A stretch of DNA of 64,000 nt. Source: Proales similis (taxonomy: Eukaryota > Rotifera > Eurotatoria > Ploima > Proalidae). The stretch is from the NCBI GenBank assembly GCA_019059635.1, contig JAGVRJ010000006.1, forward strand, positions 1,054,001 to 1,118,000. Reading direction: 5' to 3'. The notes beneath the pieces are model-generated. The model was not told where the DNA came from. It saw only the letters and a list, made by a program, of their open reading frames with translations, and ran no database searches. Shown here piece after piece: positions 61,671 through 64,000 of this stretch; position 1 is the first letter of the stretch, and every line of letters begins with the position of its first letter. The position numbers and the translations under genes were made by a program.

Positions 61671-63818
61671 ATGTTGGGGAGAAAGAGGGCATTAATATAT
61701 AGCTGGATAACAGCAATATTTTTATCGTCTGCCCTAATCCGAGCATTTAAATGGAATTCAGCAATCGGATACAAAGTATTTATCTCCAACATCAGAAATC
61801 TCAGCTTGAGTGGAATAGAATTATTGCCAAACACTGTAAATGAGTTAACGATACAGGATGCGAGTTTGACAAATATACAGCCAATCTGCGCCTTAAAGCA
61901 ACTCAAAGTGCTTGAATTACCCTTGAATCGGATAAGCAATGTAAGATGCCTCACCAAGATGAAAACATTGAAGCAGCTCGATCTTAGCCACAACAAAGTG
62001 GCTGATATGTCTCAGTTCCAATCGGCAAATTTCCTTCAGAAGCTCGTTTTGACCGGCAATCAATTAAAATTTCATCAAGTCATAAGCCAGCTGGGGAACA
62101 TTGAGGCTCTTGAAATGCAGAGGTGCTTTCTCCAATCACTTGCATTTGTCAACAGCCTGCCCAGGCTGAAAACGTTGGACCTTACCAATAACCTTCTCAG
62201 ATCTTTGGTGTTCCACAAGCTTCAGCTTAGTCTATACTATCTACTCTTGGCAGGGAACAGACTTTCGTATATTGAGGGCATAGAGAATCTGGTTTCGCTC
62301 AACTCCCTGGACATCTCGCGAAACCAGTTTACATCCCTGGAAAAAGTCTGCGAGTTCTATTCCACGCTTGAGAGTCTAGACGTGTCCGGAAATCCACTGG
62401 CTGACATCTCATGTTTATTAAAGCTCGAAAATCTCTCCAGGCTACGAATCAGAAACAAAGAGCTGAGGTTTAAGGAGGCCGCTATCCAACTACCGCCCCT
62501 TATGATCGATTTGACCATTCAGAATGCGCAACTGGACAGTTTGGCATCTTTCGTCGAACTGATAATATTGACGAGGCTTGATCTGCGGCATAACATGATC
62601 GAGAATGTTGCTGAACTCGAATATCTGACTGAACTGACTCACCTGATTCTGAGGTACAACAAAATCACCAACATAACCAGTCTAAGGCATCTTCAATACT
62701 TGCAATATCTGGATCTGGGATATAATCAAATCGAGTGGCTCGAAGGGGAGTTCAGCTTTCCTTATCTTGAACGTCTCGATTTGAGCTTCAATCGTCTTAA
62801 AGTTTTCTCTCTGTTCAAAGATGCAAATCGCTTGAAAGAATTGATATTGTCCGGCAATCAACTGGAATTTACCGGTGACATTCGTGACGCTCCCAGCTTA
62901 CAGTTAATTAACTTTGATCGCAATATGCTGAAGAAAATGCCCAAGACAAGAGAAAAAGTAGTTGAAAATTTGAATCTGCGAAGAAATCTTATCAGTGATA
63001 TTGAAGAGATCGCATTATTCTGGCGATTAAGAGATTTGGATGTGAGCCACAATCTTCTTACTTCAATAGAGCCTGTCTGTTCTTTGTTTCAATTGAGTTA
63101 TTTGATTATGAGCTCCAACTTGATTTCAGTTGTTCCTGAATGTATCGTAGAACTGAAAAGATTGGACATCTTAGACCTTTCTGACAATCAGATTCGCACA
63201 ATCCATCTTGAACACAATTATCTACTCGAGATCCATCTAGGCAACAATCAGATCGAGCAGATTGACGGACTGGCCCATTCAAGTAGACTCTTCTTTGCCA
63301 ATAATTCAAACAACAATCTCAGCGAGTTTCCCGAGATGCCAACAAGTCTTTTGATTCTTGAAGCCAACAACTGCAGCCTGAACAATTTTAGCTCATTGTC
63401 AAGACTGACCAGGCTTGTCTCTTTATCAATCGAATTTAATCGAATAGCCAGCGTTGAATTTCTACCAAATGTTGAACTGGACAGATTAAAGTTGAAAGGG
63501 AATGCGGTCAATTTTCCCTTGAAACTAAGCAATGTGGCGGCGATCAAATTTTTGGAGCTAAACTCAATCAGCCTGGCTGAAGCGAGAATATTGCTGACGG
63601 AACTGTTGGTCATCAAAGCGCGCAGCTACTATCAGAAATCGATTTTTGATCTTATTTATCCCAGCATTTTCATTTTCGTCGACCACATTGAGCTAGAATG
63701 TCCCCATCTAATTGAATTTCTAAAGAACGGCATCTTTTTCTCTATCTTGGATATGAACCACTACCTAGAAATTTGTAAACATTTGGAGTTTGATGTTTTT
63801 GATGTACGGCCTGAATAA
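61671..63818 (+). CDS. Secreted or anchored protein made of short (about 22-residue) LRRs
   Basis: One exon encodes 715 residues. An N-terminal hydrophobic segment (ALIYSWITAIFLSSALI) after MLGRKR is a signal peptide or signal anchor. From about residue 45 to 640 the protein is almost entirely LRRs with a period of about 21-23, such as LKQLDLSHNKVADMSQF, LEALEMQR-type variants, LTRLDLRHNMIENVAELEYL, LTHLILRYNKITNITSLRHL, LQYLDLGYNQIEWLEGEF and LDILDLSDNQIRTIHLEHN. This length is the SDS22/internalin class, unlike the 24-residue repeats of the other two LRR genes here. There are no typical cysteine caps. The coding sequence looks more AT-rich than its neighbours. A TATA box sits close upstream. 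Function unknown; likely protein binding. Confidence 0.85.
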   Translation: MLGRKRALIYSWITAIFLSSALIRAFKWNSAIGYKVFISNIRNLSLSGIELLPNTVNELTIQDASLTNIQPICALKQLKVLELPLNRISNVRCLTKMKTLKQLDLSHNKVADMSQFQSANFLQKLVLTGNQLKFHQVISQLGNIEALEMQRCFLQSLAFVNSLPRLKTLDLTNNLLRSLVFHKLQLSLYYLLLAGNRLSYIEGIENLVSLNSLDISRNQFTSLEKVCEFYSTLESLDVSGNPLADISCLLKLENLSRLRIRNKELRFKEAAIQLPPLMIDLTIQNAQLDSLASFVELIILTRLDLRHNMIENVAELEYLTELTHLILRYNKITNITSLRHLQYLQYLDLGYNQIEWLEGEFSFPYLERLDLSFNRLKVFSLFKDANRLKELILSGNQLEFTGDIRDAPSLQLINFDRNMLKKMPKTREKVVENLNLRRNLISDIEEIALFWRLRDLDVSHNLLTSIEPVCSLFQLSYLIMSSNLISVVPECIVELKRLDILDLSDNQIRTIHLEHNYLLEIHLGNNQIEQIDGLAHSSRLFFANNSNNNLSEFPEMPTSLLILEANNCSLNNFSSLSRLTRLVSLSIEFNRIASVEFLPNVELDRLKLKGNAVNFPLKLSNVAAIKFLELNSISLAEARILLTELLVIKARSYYQKSIFDLIYPSIFIFVDHIELECPHLIEFLKNGIFFSILDMNHYLEICKHLEFDVFDVRPE

Positions 63819-64000
63819 CTGTAATTTCTAGCTTCATCATGTGTGAAATTAAGCGCCGAATTAAAAAAAACTGACATTAAAATATCCTAAAAAAAATGCC
63901 GTTGTTGGTGCAATTTGACCAGATTCATTTCATTCATTTCGTTGATTTTGGTAAGGTTGGCACCCGGGATCAGGGTTCGAGAAGAAAACTTTTGATGTGG

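Noticed and set aside
63970-63985. tRNA box B-like GGTTCGAG near the window end
   Set aside because: It lacks the trailing CC, a box A and an acceptor stem in the visible sequence.

Overview
This window is compact animal nuclear DNA. Protein genes sit about 2 kb apart on both strands. Many are split by very short GT-AG introns (about 50-70 nt) and many others are intronless. Gene content is ecdysozoan and most arthropod-like: a multi-domain peritrophin-type chitin-binding protein, a DEG/ENaC channel, a secreted lipocalin, a nervana-type Na/K-ATPase beta subunit, Abl and ICA69. I lean towards a chelicerate, perhaps a mite, with a compact genome, but the sequence alone does not exclude another small-genome ecdysozoan. 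A cytosolic tRNA-Gly(GCC) and a complete eEFSec fit a eukaryote that still decodes selenocysteine.

Layout. 1-7.5 kb: 3' part of Arp1/centractin (+), a DEG/ENaC channel (-), and a nine-exon M16 metallopeptidase of the C05D11.1/YOL098C type (+). 7.7-15 kb: tRNA-Gly (-), WDR13 (-), a TMEM186-like membrane protein (+), an intronless condensation-domain-like acyltransferase (+) and a vWA protein with a CaaX-like C terminus (-). 15-20.5 kb is the accessory-looking part: a decayed fragment of an LRR gene, a type II membrane mucin-like protein with eight six-cysteine modules (six of them identical 105-bp tandem copies), and a secreted LRR protein. 21-30 kb: an orphan coiled-coil protein, TMEM272-like, and a long many-exon ABCC4-like transporter (-). 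30-35 kb: eEFSec, mitochondrial GrpE and the Na/K-ATPase beta subunit, all on the minus strand. 35.7-45.6 kb: HOGA1-like aldolase behind a TATA box, a small type I membrane protein, ICA69, ADPRM, SLC41 and an orphan secreted helical protein. 46-54 kb: an orphan helical-repeat protein, Abl, and a second secreted LRR protein. 54-64 kb: a lipocalin followed by a decayed lipocalin copy, a U6-like scrap, the peritrophin, CWC15, METTL27-like and a third secreted LRR protein of the short 22-residue type.

The genes do not form one pathway. Most are conserved housekeeping genes: dynactin, splicing, mitochondrial protein folding, Sec translation, Mg and Na/K transport. The lineage-specific set is made of secreted or surface proteins: the cysteine-module mucin, three LRR proteins, a lipocalin with a dead neighbour, the peritrophin and orphan secreted proteins. 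The strongest candidates for something undescribed are the six-cysteine tandem-module membrane mucin, the prenylated-looking vWA protein and the acyltransferase. Several genes begin in coding exons of only 8-28 nt, so simple ORF calls miss their true starts.
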